From NCBI RefSeq assembly GCF_010667575.1, contig NZ_JAABNT010000014.1, positions 1 through 64,000 on the forward strand: a DNA stretch of 64,000 bases, read 5' to 3'. The notes below the pieces were generated by a model, which was given only the letters and a program-made list of their open reading frames with translations, searched no databases and had not been told where the DNA came from. The translations under genes and the position numbers were made by a program. This DNA comes from Sulfitobacter sediminilitoris (GTDB lineage Bacteria; Pseudomonadota; Alphaproteobacteria; Rhodobacterales; Rhodobacteraceae). Shown here one piece after another: positions 1 through 7,839 of the stretch. How positions within the stretch are numbered: the stretch's first letter is position 1; each line of letters begins with the position of its first letter.

Positions 1-58
1 CATCCGCGTTCTTAACGCCGTTAAGCAGCTCGTCTAAAAGTTCCTTGGAAATCGTCAT
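1..58 (-). mobile_element. IS256-family transposase, first 19 codons only (cut by window edge)
   Basis: Reading leftward from the ATG at 58 gives MTISKELLDELLNGVKNAD, which matches the usual opening of IS256-family (mutator type) transposases. A second in-frame ATG lies at 67. AAGGAG sits one base before that ATG but ten before the ATG at 58, so 58 is the better start. The DDE catalytic core lies outside the window. The element end is probably near 126, where a sequence ending in ACTCTC could be the terminal inverted repeat; the other end is not visible, so this is inference. Confidence 0.6.
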
Positions 59-134
59 TGTCGTCATGCTCCTTCGTTGGTGAAGCATCGGCCAAATTAC
101 TCATACACAGAAGATCGGACACTCTCTTAACCAA

Positions 135-599
135 ATGTCTATTCAGTGTGTGGATACATATAACAATTGTCGAACAACCAGCCTCGCCAATCTGATTGCC
201 CTGTCTGAAGACCTTGTCGGTCAAGCAATCGCGCTGCAAACCATAATTGGAGGATTTAATTCATTTGGAAATACGACCGATATGTTGCGGCAGTGGGAAC
301 AAATTCGCCTTTGCAATTCGCCGCCCCAACCCTCTTGCACCCCTCCCTCGAGTATTTCCAATCCGGTGTTCCGAAAAAACTACTACTTTCCAGCTAAACC
401 TCCATACCCTGACGGATATAGATGTTTGACCGCAGCAGAAGCCCAGGGATTGATAGGTGGCGGTGAAGGAATTTCCCTTGCAGAAGGGTATTGCGCGCCA
501 ATCTGTCCTGCCGGGTATCAGCCCCAGTACTATAATGGTGTCGAAGTTTGCCTTGTTTGCCCCGCCGGAACCTCCTATCAGGACAACTGCTGTAAATAG
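135..599 (+). CDS. Cys-rich hypothetical protein, possibly the 3' remainder of an IS-interrupted gene
   Basis: 154 codons from the ATG at 135. The C-terminal half is rich in cysteine, with two copies of a C-P-A-G-x-x-x-Q/Y pattern (CPAGYQPQYY and CPAGTSYQDNCC) resembling small secreted Cys-knot or chitin-binding-like modules. No Shine-Dalgarno precedes the ATG. The reading frame stays open upstream through the presumed IS256 end, and there is no signal peptide. Both facts suggest that the N-terminus, with its export signal, was removed by the insertion. I do not recognise a family for the first 80 residues. Function unknown. Confidence 0.5.
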   Translation: MSIQCVDTYNNCRTTSLANLIALSEDLVGQAIALQTIIGGFNSFGNTTDMLRQWEQIRLCNSPPQPSCTPPSSISNPVFRKNYYFPAKPPYPDGYRCLTAAEAQGLIGGGEGISLAEGYCAPICPAGYQPQYYNGVEVCLVCPAGTSYQDNCCK

Positions 600-665
600 C
601 GGTCGCAAAACCGGGGCGATAGCTCGCCGCTAATAAAGTGTTTCGCCTAGTTTAGATTCAAGCCT

Positions 666-854
666 TCACGATTTGTCTGGGCGGGATGGTTGTTCGTCGC
701 CCTGGTCGGAATTTGGATCGGCAGTTTTCCTTCGCTTGTGATCACTGAATTTCTCGCCTTCAGGTGATTCAGTCGGGGTGCGACCTAACTTCCATGGCTT
801 GTTCCACTTCGGCCCGCCGCGGGCGGCTTTGGGTTTTTGTTTCTTGAAGTGCAT
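666..854 (-). CDS. small basic hydrophilic protein
   Basis: 62 codons starting MHFKKQKPKAARGG. The start is chosen because GGAGGTGGAG lies six bases before this ATG, a strong ribosome binding site. The protein is very rich in Lys, Arg and Pro, then acidic near the end, with no membrane segment and no recognised fold; it is probably disordered and could bind nucleic acid. It stands alone between the Cys-rich ORF and the DMT permease. That it is expressed is inferred only from the ribosome binding site. Confidence 0.5.
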   Translation of the reverse strand: MHFKKQKPKAARGGPKWNKPWKLGRTPTESPEGEKFSDHKRRKTADPNSDQGDEQPSRPDKS

Positions 855-1092
855 CTCACTCCACCTCCATCCAGAATTCGTACCGTCTAAGCAGCCAAAC
901 ATTCAGGAGCCTGTCATTTTCCGACAACATGCTATTCGTTTGACACGATCGGGCAACATGGAAGATGCGGCAACTCCAAATGTAGAATTTGCGCCGATTC
1001 TGAATTCATAACGTCCGCTTCGCGCATTTCGCGCTCATGCATGCTTTGGGCAACAATGCTCGATTTGGGCTCGAAGCCGACATTCGCTCCCC

Positions 1093-2010
1093 TCAGATCA
1101 CCAGCACAAGCATCAGGATCGACCCCACCAGCACCGCCATGCCAGCCCACTCGCGCGCACTGATCCGCTCGCGGAAAAACAGGGTCGACGCCGCAACGCT
1201 CAGGATCAATTCCACCTGTCCCAGCGCTTTCACATATGCTGCGTTCTGCAGGGCAAAGGCGATAAACCAGCACAGCGATCCGCCCATGGACGTCAGCCCG
1301 ATCCAAAGCGCCACACGTCGTGCGCCCCAGACTGCGGTGATCTGGCCGGGCTCGCGCATCCGCAACCATACCAACATGATCACGGTCTGCATCGTCACGA
1401 CCGCACCAAGGGTCACAGCCGCGCGCAACACAGCATCATCGGTCGCCACGGCAAAGGTCGCCCCCCGATAACTGACAGCCGAGAATGCAAAGAGCACGCC
1501 AGAGGCAATACCAAGCCCCGCCGCGCGGTTGCCAAGATCAGACAGCCTGAACCCACGTGCCTCCGGCCCGCCTGACAAAAGCAGCAATCCAACGATGCCA
1601 AGCGCAATCGCAGCGAACCCCAAGACTGAGACACCTTCTCCCAGCAAAAGCCAGCCAACCAATACAGTCTGAATGACCTCGGTCTTCTTGAAGGTGATCC
1701 CGACCGCGAAGTTGCGTTGCTTGAACAAAAGAACGACGCAGACCGTCGCCATGATCTGTGCTGTTGCCCCCAGCAGGCCGAAACCCCAAAAGGATGCGCC
1801 CACCGGCGGCAGCGATCTGTCAGTTCCGGCCAGATAGAGCGCCAACAGGATCAGAATAAATGGCAGGGAATACAGAAAACGCGAAAATGTCGCGCCACCT
1901 GCCGACAGGGTCGCTGTTGCCAGATGCTTTTGCAACATAAAGCGCACCGTCTGAAATGCGGCAGCGGCAAGAGTTACAAGAATCCAAAGATCAGGAAACG
2001 GGACGTTCAT
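1093..2010 (-). CDS. EamA/DMT-superfamily inner-membrane transporter
   Basis: 305 residues with about ten hydrophobic helices in two homologous halves, the EamA (drug/metabolite transporter) pattern. The two halves are separated near residue 150 by a short polar linker (GGPEARGFRLSDLGNR). These permeases usually export amino acids or other small metabolites; the substrate cannot be read from the sequence. The gene begins 14 bases after the stop of the desaturase gene on the same strand, so the two are probably co-transcribed. Confidence 0.8.
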   Translation of the reverse strand: MNVPFPDLWILVTLAAAAFQTVRFMLQKHLATATLSAGGATFSRFLYSLPFILILLALYLAGTDRSLPPVGASFWGFGLLGATAQIMATVCVVLLFKQRNFAVGITFKKTEVIQTVLVGWLLLGEGVSVLGFAAIALGIVGLLLLSGGPEARGFRLSDLGNRAAGLGIASGVLFAFSAVSYRGATFAVATDDAVLRAAVTLGAVVTMQTVIMLVWLRMREPGQITAVWGARRVALWIGLTSMGGSLCWFIAFALQNAAYVKALGQVELILSVAASTLFFRERISAREWAGMAVLVGSILMLVLVI

Positions 2011-2024
2011 ACATCCCTAGTGGC

Positions 2025-2975
2025 TTATTTCTCGGGTCGCTGCCAGAGCGGATGGGCAACAGGATCCTTACACCTGAAAAGATGCTTTGCAAAAACCTGG
2101 CCGTAGGAGCGATAGACATACCCTTGATTCATCCGCACAAAACGCGCCTGCCGCGCCCGGTAGATCGCCGGTAACTTGTGCCACGATACGCGCGGATGCA
2201 TGTGATGCACGACGTGGTAATTGTTGTTGAGAAAAAGAAATGCCAAGGGCCCACGGTCCTCGATAATCACGCTGCGCCCCGACGCACGTTCATGTGCCTG
2301 ATGTTCAAGAAACGTGCGGATGCGCAGGACCGACAGGGCCGCGTAACATGCCAGCAGGTAGCTCCATATTGGCATCGCAGACAAGCTGACCAACCAGACC
2401 GTGAGCACAACGCCGGGCAGATGGGCAAGCCAATGCAATGCTACCTCTCGCTCTCCGCGCATGATCCGCTGTAAATCACTTGCCAGAAAAGATTTCATTC
2501 CGATGAATGGCCCGATCGTCATCCGGCCAAAAAGCGTGTTGTTGAACGTCAGTACCCGACGTTGCCACAGGGCCAGCCCCGCCCAGATCTCAGGATCAAG
2601 ATAATTCGTTTCGGGGTCATCATATGGATCCGTCAGATTGGCATCCCGGTGGTGCGCCAGATGCAGCGCTTTGAAACGCAGGTAGGGCACAAACAGACCG
2701 GGCTGCACCACACCCAGAACAGTGCTTGCCCTTTCAGAACCGAAGGGATGCCCGTGCAAAATCTCATGGCTAAGCGAGGAATGCAGCGTCAAAACCAGAA
2801 CCAACACCACCCATTGGAAGGCAGCCCAGCCCGGAGGCAGCGCAAGCATGGCCCCAAAAACGCCCAAACAGGTAGAAAATACGCAGAGCGTCGGCCAATC
2901 CCAACGTTTTAGAACAGCTGATAAATTGCGTAGAAAGGATTGTGATGGAGAGGGCGGGATACGGTCGGTATGCAT
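2025..2975 (-). CDS. membrane fatty acid desaturase
   Basis: 316 residues with the three histidine boxes of membrane di-iron desaturases: HEILH near residue 90, HLAHH near 125, and HVVHH near 255, plus hydrophobic stretches between them. The enzyme would introduce a double bond into membrane acyl chains (or hydroxylate a related lipid) using O2 and an electron donor. It is the first gene of a pair with the DMT permease and is divergent from the XRE regulator at 3079, with 103 bases between them, which makes that regulator a candidate controller. The exact substrate is not known. Confidence 0.85.
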   Translation of the reverse strand: MHTDRIPPSPSQSFLRNLSAVLKRWDWPTLCVFSTCLGVFGAMLALPPGWAAFQWVVLVLVLTLHSSLSHEILHGHPFGSERASTVLGVVQPGLFVPYLRFKALHLAHHRDANLTDPYDDPETNYLDPEIWAGLALWQRRVLTFNNTLFGRMTIGPFIGMKSFLASDLQRIMRGEREVALHWLAHLPGVVLTVWLVSLSAMPIWSYLLACYAALSVLRIRTFLEHQAHERASGRSVIIEDRGPLAFLFLNNNYHVVHHMHPRVSWHKLPAIYRARQARFVRMNQGYVYRSYGQVFAKHLFRCKDPVAHPLWQRPEK

Positions 2976-3078
2976 GGTTTTTTTTCAAAGTCTTTTGACC
3001 AAACATGACCCAGAAAGAATGAATGCCCCATTCAGATAACAGTTAACAATCCGCCCATCTGGTGATAATTATCCACGG

Positions 3079-3939
3079 ATGACGAAATTAGTCGACAAAA
3101 TCAGCCGTGCCCGTGAATTTCGCAGTCGTCTGTTTCAGGCTCTCAAAACTTCGGGTCTCAGCCAAAGTGCGCTGGCACGCGCCATCGGGGCTGACCGATC
3201 CACCTTGTCCCAAGCCCTTGGCGACTCTGGTACGCGGTTGCCCAGCGCGCATGTGATTGGGGCCTGCGCTTCGGTCCTTGGTGTCTCTACCGACTGGCTG
3301 CTGGGACTGTCAGATCGGCCCGAATCCGCTGCCGATCTTGTTTCAAACAGCTTCGTGGTATCGCAGGCCCCTCGCGCTCTGGTCGACGAACAGATATTTG
3401 CCTGGCACCGCGAGGCCGCAGGATACAAAATCCGTCACGTCCCCGCGACGTTGCCTGACATGCTAAAGACCGAAGACATGTTGGCCTGGGAATACGGGCC
3501 CCATCTGGGTCGCACTACGCAACAAGCGATTGGCGCGTCGCGCGACCGTCTCGACTGGATGCGCGAGGCAGGCTCCGAATATGAGATTGCCCTCCCGCTT
3601 TTCGAAGTCGACAGTTTCATTCGCGGAACCGGCTATTACAGGGGTTTGCCCGTCAGCTTGCGCCTTGCGCAAACCGATCATCTGATCAACCTGAGCTCTC
3701 AGCTTTACCCGCGCCTGCGCATCTATCAATTTGATGCCCGCAAGCTTTGGTCAGCGCCGGTCACAGTATTTGGCCCTCTTCTCGCTGTCTTCTATGCGGG
3801 CGGCCACTACATGGCATTCCGGGATCGCGCTCGAATAACCACATTCACCGGCGATTTCGACCGCCTCATCCGTGAAGCCTCGACTTCTGCCCGTGATTTC
3901 CCCGAGATTCTCACCAACCTCCGCACCCTGATCCGTTGA
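3079..3939 (+). CDS. XRE-type helix-turn-helix regulator with a ligand-like C-terminal domain
   Basis: 286 residues. Residues 12-75 form a Cro/CI-type helix-turn-helix (SQSALARAIGADRSTLSQAL). It is followed by about 200 residues without a catalytic motif, containing many aromatics and a segment VFGPLLAVFYAGGHYMAF that could form a sensor pocket. The divergent arrangement with the desaturase suggests control of lipid modification, but no operator could be defined in 2976-3078. The C-terminal domain is not one I can name. Confidence 0.8.
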   Translation: MTKLVDKISRAREFRSRLFQALKTSGLSQSALARAIGADRSTLSQALGDSGTRLPSAHVIGACASVLGVSTDWLLGLSDRPESAADLVSNSFVVSQAPRALVDEQIFAWHREAAGYKIRHVPATLPDMLKTEDMLAWEYGPHLGRTTQQAIGASRDRLDWMREAGSEYEIALPLFEVDSFIRGTGYYRGLPVSLRLAQTDHLINLSSQLYPRLRIYQFDARKLWSAPVTVFGPLLAVFYAGGHYMAFRDRARITTFTGDFDRLIREASTSARDFPEILTNLRTLIR

Positions 3940-4014
3940 TTTGGGCCTGTCTGACTGGTCAGCCTAATCTCTCACGAAATGAAACGAATGCGTTGCAACC
4001 GCTGAATTCGCCTC

Positions 4015-4767
4015 TCAATGCCCCACCTTGGGATCCGGGTTCTCCGTATGGCCGTCGACCGCGATCAGCTGTCCAGACACCATCCGCGCCGCGTCCGACC
4101 CAAGGAATACGGCCATTTCCGCCACATCGCGCGCTTCGACAAAAGAACGCATCGACGTCCCCGCGGCATAGCCGTTGTAAACTTGATCACGGGTCATTCC
4201 CTTGGCTGCCGCTTCTCGCGCCAGCACCCCTTCCATGCGCGGCCCCTCGACCGAGCCGGGGCAAATCGCGTTGGCCCTGATACCGAACGGCCCAAGTTCC
4301 ATCGCAAGTGTCTTCATCAACCCGATCACGGCCCATTTCGCCGCCGCGTAGGGTGCACGATTTGGATAGCCGAAGAGACCCGCAGTTGATGAGGTCAAGA
4401 TCATCGCGCCAGAGTGCGCCTGCTTCATCAGCGGGGCCGCATATTTCGCCGCAAGAAATGCCCCTTCCAGATTGACGCTCACACAGGCGCGCCAATCATC
4501 CAGCGCCACGTCCTCCACCAGCGCGGTCGGCCCGGCGATCCCTGCATTGGCACAGAGCACATCCAATCTGTCGAGTTCGCCAAAGACCCCGGCCATTGCC
4601 TGTTCATCGGCAGCGTTCGCCTCGAAACAGGTCCAATTTTCAGGACAGGTTCTGAGCGCGGCGGCGTCGACATCTGTTACCCAGACATCGAACCCCGCCG
4701 CATCAAAATGCTCGGCCATCGCGCGGCCGAGACCAGACGCGCCAGCGGTGATCAGAACCCGTTTCAC
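4015..4767 (-). CDS. short-chain dehydrogenase/reductase, last gene of the carnitine operon
   Basis: 250 residues. The N-terminal nucleotide site is a TAGASGLG variant of TGxxxGxG, with CANAG near residue 95. The catalytic Ser-Tyr-Lys set is visible as SST near 125, then YAAAK, and the C-terminal SGQLIAVDGH is typical of classical SDRs. The GTG start overlaps the TGA of the carnitine dehydrogenase gene (GTGA), so translation is coupled. Context implies oxidation or reduction of a carnitine-derived or related hydroxyacid; the substrate is unknown. Confidence 0.85.
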   Translation of the reverse strand: MKRVLITAGASGLGRAMAEHFDAAGFDVWVTDVDAAALRTCPENWTCFEANAADEQAMAGVFGELDRLDVLCANAGIAGPTALVEDVALDDWRACVSVNLEGAFLAAKYAAPLMKQAHSGAMILTSSTAGLFGYPNRAPYAAAKWAVIGLMKTLAMELGPFGIRANAICPGSVEGPRMEGVLAREAAAKGMTRDQVYNGYAAGTSMRSFVEARDVAEMAVFLGSDAARMVSGQLIAVDGHTENPDPKVGH

Positions 4768-6236
4768 CTTGGTCCGCCGATGGCACGCCCCGCCCCTTCG
4801 GGACGGCCGAGCGCCGCGTGACCCGCCGCAAACCGAACCAATGCAGCCTCAATTTCCGGTGACGGTGCCGATGGCTTGCGCGTCTCAAGCGAAACATGCA
4901 GCAAGAAATGCTCTCCTGTCGCCAACAAACGCTCCCCCTCCCGCATCTCATGGAACAAATGCATCTTTTTGCCCTCGCCCAAGATCACCTGCGTCGTGAT
5001 CTTGATCACGGCTCCGGCGTGGACCTCATCCAGATGCCGGATATGTGTTTCAGCCGTGAAATAGCTGCCGCCTGATGAGATATATTCCGCGTCACTGCCG
5101 ATGATTTCCATGAACCTGTCCGTCGCATCGGCAAAGGCATTCAAATACCGGCTTTCCGTCATGTGGCCGTTGTAATCCGTCCAATCGAGGGGCACCGTGC
5201 GCCGCGCCGTCAGCACTGGCTGATCCGCAGGCAATTCGGCTGCCCGCGCGCCCAGAGCCGTCCCGGCACGCATTTCGGATTCCTGCGCATTCAAAAGCGC
5301 GCCAGCACCCCAGTCCTGTGCTTTCAAACCGCGCATCATGGTCACCAGGTTATTGTCCCGAATGCGCTCCAGCTCTCGGATGGAATAGGCGCCTGACTGT
5401 GCATCGGACTGTCCAGCAATCAAATCGACCAGCTCATCTGTGAACTCGGGAACATCCATCAGCTTGGTCCAGGGCCACTTCAGCGCCGGGCCGAACTGCG
5501 CCATGAAGTGCTTCATGCCTGCTTCGCCGCCTGCCACGCGGTAGGTCTCGAACAACCCCATCTGTGCCCAGCGGATCCCGAACCCATACCGGATTGCGTT
5601 ATCGATCTCTTCCGTTGTCGCGATCCCGTCTTTGACCAGCCACAACGCCTCGCGCCAGACGGCTTCAAGGAACCGGTCCGCCACATGGGCGTCGATTTCT
5701 TTTTTCAGATGCAGCGGATACATCCCGAGCGAAGAAAGCGTCGTTTTGGCCTGTTCGACCAAAGCGGCCTCCCCCGCGTCACCCGGCACCAATTCGACCA
5801 GCGGCAGCAGATAAACAGGGTTAAACGGGTGCGCGACCATGATCTGGCCCGGCCGTGCCGCGCCTTGCTGCAGTTCGCTGGGCTTGAAGCCGGATGTTGA
5901 CGATCCGATCACAGCTCTTTCGGCGCAGTCCGCCTGCACCTCGGCGAAAGTCGCATGTTTGACCTCTAACCGCTCTGGAACGCTTTCCTGAATCCACTCA
6001 GCCCCTGCAACGGCTTCAGCGATGGCTGCATGAAAGCTCACCTTCCCCTCTGCAGGCAATGCCACGTCCGTTAAACCCGGCAGAGAGCGACGGGCGTTGC
6101 CCATCACTTCGCCAATCTTGCGCTTTGCCTCCGGGTCGGGGTCGTACACCCGGACATGCCAGCCGTTCAGCGCAAATCGCGCCGCCCAGCCACCGCCAAT
6201 GACACCGCCGCCAATGATCGCTGCTGTTCTGCTCAT
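4764..6236 (-). CDS. L-carnitine 3-dehydrogenase fused to a betainyl-CoA thioesterase
   Basis: 490 residues. Residues 1-320 are a 3-hydroxyacyl-CoA-dehydrogenase-type Rossmann enzyme (GGGVIGGGW near residue 8; VAHPFNPVYLLPLVELV near 135) that matches carnitine dehydrogenase, oxidising carnitine to 3-dehydrocarnitine with NAD. Residues about 345-475 are a HotDog thioesterase (DWTDYNGHM motif), which in this pathway hydrolyses betainyl-CoA to glycine betaine. The fusion of the two activities is known in alphaproteobacteria. The ATG overlaps the stop of the preceding gene (ATGA). The gene directly follows the lipoprotein gene, and the cleavage enzyme lies just upstream. Confidence 0.9.
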   Translation of the reverse strand: MSRTAAIIGGGVIGGGWAARFALNGWHVRVYDPDPEAKRKIGEVMGNARRSLPGLTDVALPAEGKVSFHAAIAEAVAGAEWIQESVPERLEVKHATFAEVQADCAERAVIGSSTSGFKPSELQQGAARPGQIMVAHPFNPVYLLPLVELVPGDAGEAALVEQAKTTLSSLGMYPLHLKKEIDAHVADRFLEAVWREALWLVKDGIATTEEIDNAIRYGFGIRWAQMGLFETYRVAGGEAGMKHFMAQFGPALKWPWTKLMDVPEFTDELVDLIAGQSDAQSGAYSIRELERIRDNNLVTMMRGLKAQDWGAGALLNAQESEMRAGTALGARAAELPADQPVLTARRTVPLDWTDYNGHMTESRYLNAFADATDRFMEIIGSDAEYISSGGSYFTAETHIRHLDEVHAGAVIKITTQVILGEGKKMHLFHEMREGERLLATGEHFLLHVSLETRKPSAPSPEIEAALVRFAAGHAALGRPEGAGRAIGGPR

Positions 6237-6775
6237 CCCTCAACCTTTCTCAGCTTGGCCACGTCCCAGCCATTGAAATCCAAGATCTCCGTCGCCGCGG
6301 TTATGCGATCCCGTGCAGCTTTACGGTTTCGGTTCAGGATTGCCGCCCAACGGCCGTCCGCGTCTCCGATTGCAGCTGTCCGAAATCCTTCATCGATCCA
6401 CATCACCACGAGTGTCTCATCACCGCCCATCTGCCGCAGAACGCCGGGCGCACTGATCAAATACGGGGTGTCCTGCCCTTCTGCCTGCCGCACGAAAACG
6501 TCATCAGTCGCCACGACATACCGCACCTCAGTGGAGCAGGTTCCCAGACAGGCCACTGTCGACCAGTCCCCAGCAAAGCGCGCTTTGTCAAAACGGCTGG
6601 TCCCGCCAATAGGTGCGGTGGGATTGCGAAAACCGATCTCAACATTTGCAGCAGGGGGGGCTGCACAGGCAGAAATCAACATGCCCAGCCCCGTTACCGC
6701 GCAGCAAAGCCTTGCACGGACGCCGCAACCTACAAGACGATTTACGCAATGTTTCCGCGTGGCGACGGCAATCAC
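6233..6775 (-). CDS. lipocalin-like lipoprotein within the carnitine operon
   Basis: 180 codons from a GTG that overlaps the cdhC stop (GTGA). A hydrophobic stretch ends in the lipobox ISAC near residue 37, so the mature protein is probably a lipoprotein of about 144 residues. The mature part resembles small Blc/lipocalin-like proteins: F.G.W near the start (FAGDWSTVACLGTC), and alternating strands ending in ILNRNRKA and DVAKLRKVEG. The role in carnitine use is unknown; it might bind a hydrophobic or quaternary ligand in the periplasm. A shorter start is possible, but the overlap supports this one. Confidence 0.65.
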   Translation of the reverse strand: MIAVATRKHCVNRLVGCGVRARLCCAVTGLGMLISACAAPPAANVEIGFRNPTAPIGGTSRFDKARFAGDWSTVACLGTCSTEVRYVVATDDVFVRQAEGQDTPYLISAPGVLRQMGGDETLVVMWIDEGFRTAAIGDADGRWAAILNRNRKAARDRITAATEILDFNGWDVAKLRKVEG

Positions 6776-7680
6776 TTCGGCGCCCGCTTGACCAATCCAA
6801 GCTTCTCGCGCACTTCCGCCGGGCCGATAACCCGCGCGCCCATGTTCTCGATGATGGTGCCTGCACGTTCGACCAACTGCCAGTTTTCCGCCTTCACCCC
6901 CTTGTCGAGCCAGAGGTTGTCTTCCAGCCCGACGCGCACGTTACCGCCAGCGAGGACTGAGGCCGCGACATAGGCCATTTGGTTGCGCCCCAGACCAAAG
7001 GCAGAGAACGTCCAGTCCGGCGGCACATTGTTCACCATCGCCATGAAGGTATTCAGATCATCCGGAGCACCCCACGGGACGCCCATGCACAACTGCACCA
7101 GCGCGGGTGCCTCCAGCACCCCATCGCTGACCAGTTGCTTGGCATACCAAAGATGGCCCGTGTCGAACGCTTCGATCTCGGGCTTGACGCCCAGCTTGGT
7201 CATCATGCCGCCCATTGCCGTCAGCATACCGGGAGTGTTGGTCATCACGTAGTCAGCTTCGGCGAAATTCATTGTGCCGCAATCCAGCGTACAAATCTCT
7301 GGGAGGCATTCCGCCACATGCGCAACCCGCTCAGTCGCGCCGATCATGTCGGTGCCTTCCTGTACCGGAAACGGGTTTTCGACATCGCCAAAAATGATGT
7401 CGCCACCCATCCCTGCGGTCAGGTTCAGCACAACGTCCGTCTCGGAATCGCGGATGCGTTCCGTTACTTCACGGTAAAGCGACAAATCGCGGCTTGGCGT
7501 TCCTGTCTCAGGGTCGCGCACGTGGCAATGTACGACGGCGGCACCAGCTTTGGCCGCTGCGATTGCACTGTCTGCAATCTGCTGAGGCGAGCGCGGCACG
7601 TGAGGCGAGCGATCTTGCGTGCCGCCTGACCCGGTGACGGCGCAGGTAATGAAAACCTCACGGTTCATGGAAAGTGGCAT
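6772..7680 (-). CDS. cdhC: 3-dehydrocarnitine cleavage enzyme (BKACE family)
   Basis: 302 residues from MPLSMNREVF; GGGAG lies about nine bases before this ATG, whereas the longer reading from 7719 lacks such a site. The protein belongs to the beta-keto acid cleavage enzyme family: zinc ligands in VVHCHVRD near residue 45, a late Glu in RVGLEDNLW, and the MTCG/CGTMN-type substrate region. In the carnitine pathway it takes 3-dehydrocarnitine plus acetyl-CoA to betainyl-CoA plus acetoacetate, feeding the thioesterase domain encoded two genes downstream. The carnitine assignment rests on this operon; BKACE proteins vary in substrate. Confidence 0.88.
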   Translation of the reverse strand: MPLSMNREVFITCAVTGSGGTQDRSPHVPRSPQQIADSAIAAAKAGAAVVHCHVRDPETGTPSRDLSLYREVTERIRDSETDVVLNLTAGMGGDIIFGDVENPFPVQEGTDMIGATERVAHVAECLPEICTLDCGTMNFAEADYVMTNTPGMLTAMGGMMTKLGVKPEIEAFDTGHLWYAKQLVSDGVLEAPALVQLCMGVPWGAPDDLNTFMAMVNNVPPDWTFSAFGLGRNQMAYVAASVLAGGNVRVGLEDNLWLDKGVKAENWQLVERAGTIIENMGARVIGPAEVREKLGLVKRAPK

Positions 7681-7699
7681 GGGTGCGCTCCCTTTTATT

Positions 7700-7763
7700 C
7701 GCATGTTTTCGCAGACCATGCGTCAGGATTCGCGTGAACGCCATGCCGAAAACGACATGGCAT
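7700..7763. promoter_or_regulatory. two short inverted repeats upstream of the carnitine operon
   Basis: CGCATG at 7700-7705 pairs with CATGCG at 7717-7722, and ATGCC at 7743-7747 pairs with GGCAT at 7759-7763. Both lie between the cdhC start and the hairpin at 7769. They could be operator half-sites for a regulator encoded elsewhere, since no regulator is adjacent. Short repeats like these can arise by chance. Confidence 0.25.
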
Positions 7764-7768
7764 TGCAT

Positions 7769-7798
7769 AGAAAGAACCCCGTGAACGCGGTCCTTTCT
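7769..7798 (-). terminator. candidate terminator after the aldo/keto reductase gene
   Basis: AGAAAG at 7769-7774 pairs with CTTTCT at 7793-7798 and ACC with GGT inside it, giving a hairpin about 40 bases beyond the stop of the reductase gene. No long T-tract follows, so it may act as an attenuating or RNA-processing structure instead. Confidence 0.4.
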
Positions 7799-7839
7799 AC
7801 CTTCGGAGTTCAGCAAGAGAACTTTGACAATTCGAGGGC

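Noticed and set aside
1037-1471. A 144-codon plus-strand frame antisense to the DMT permease
   Set aside because: The permease frame has clear membrane helices; this one has none and no ribosome binding site.
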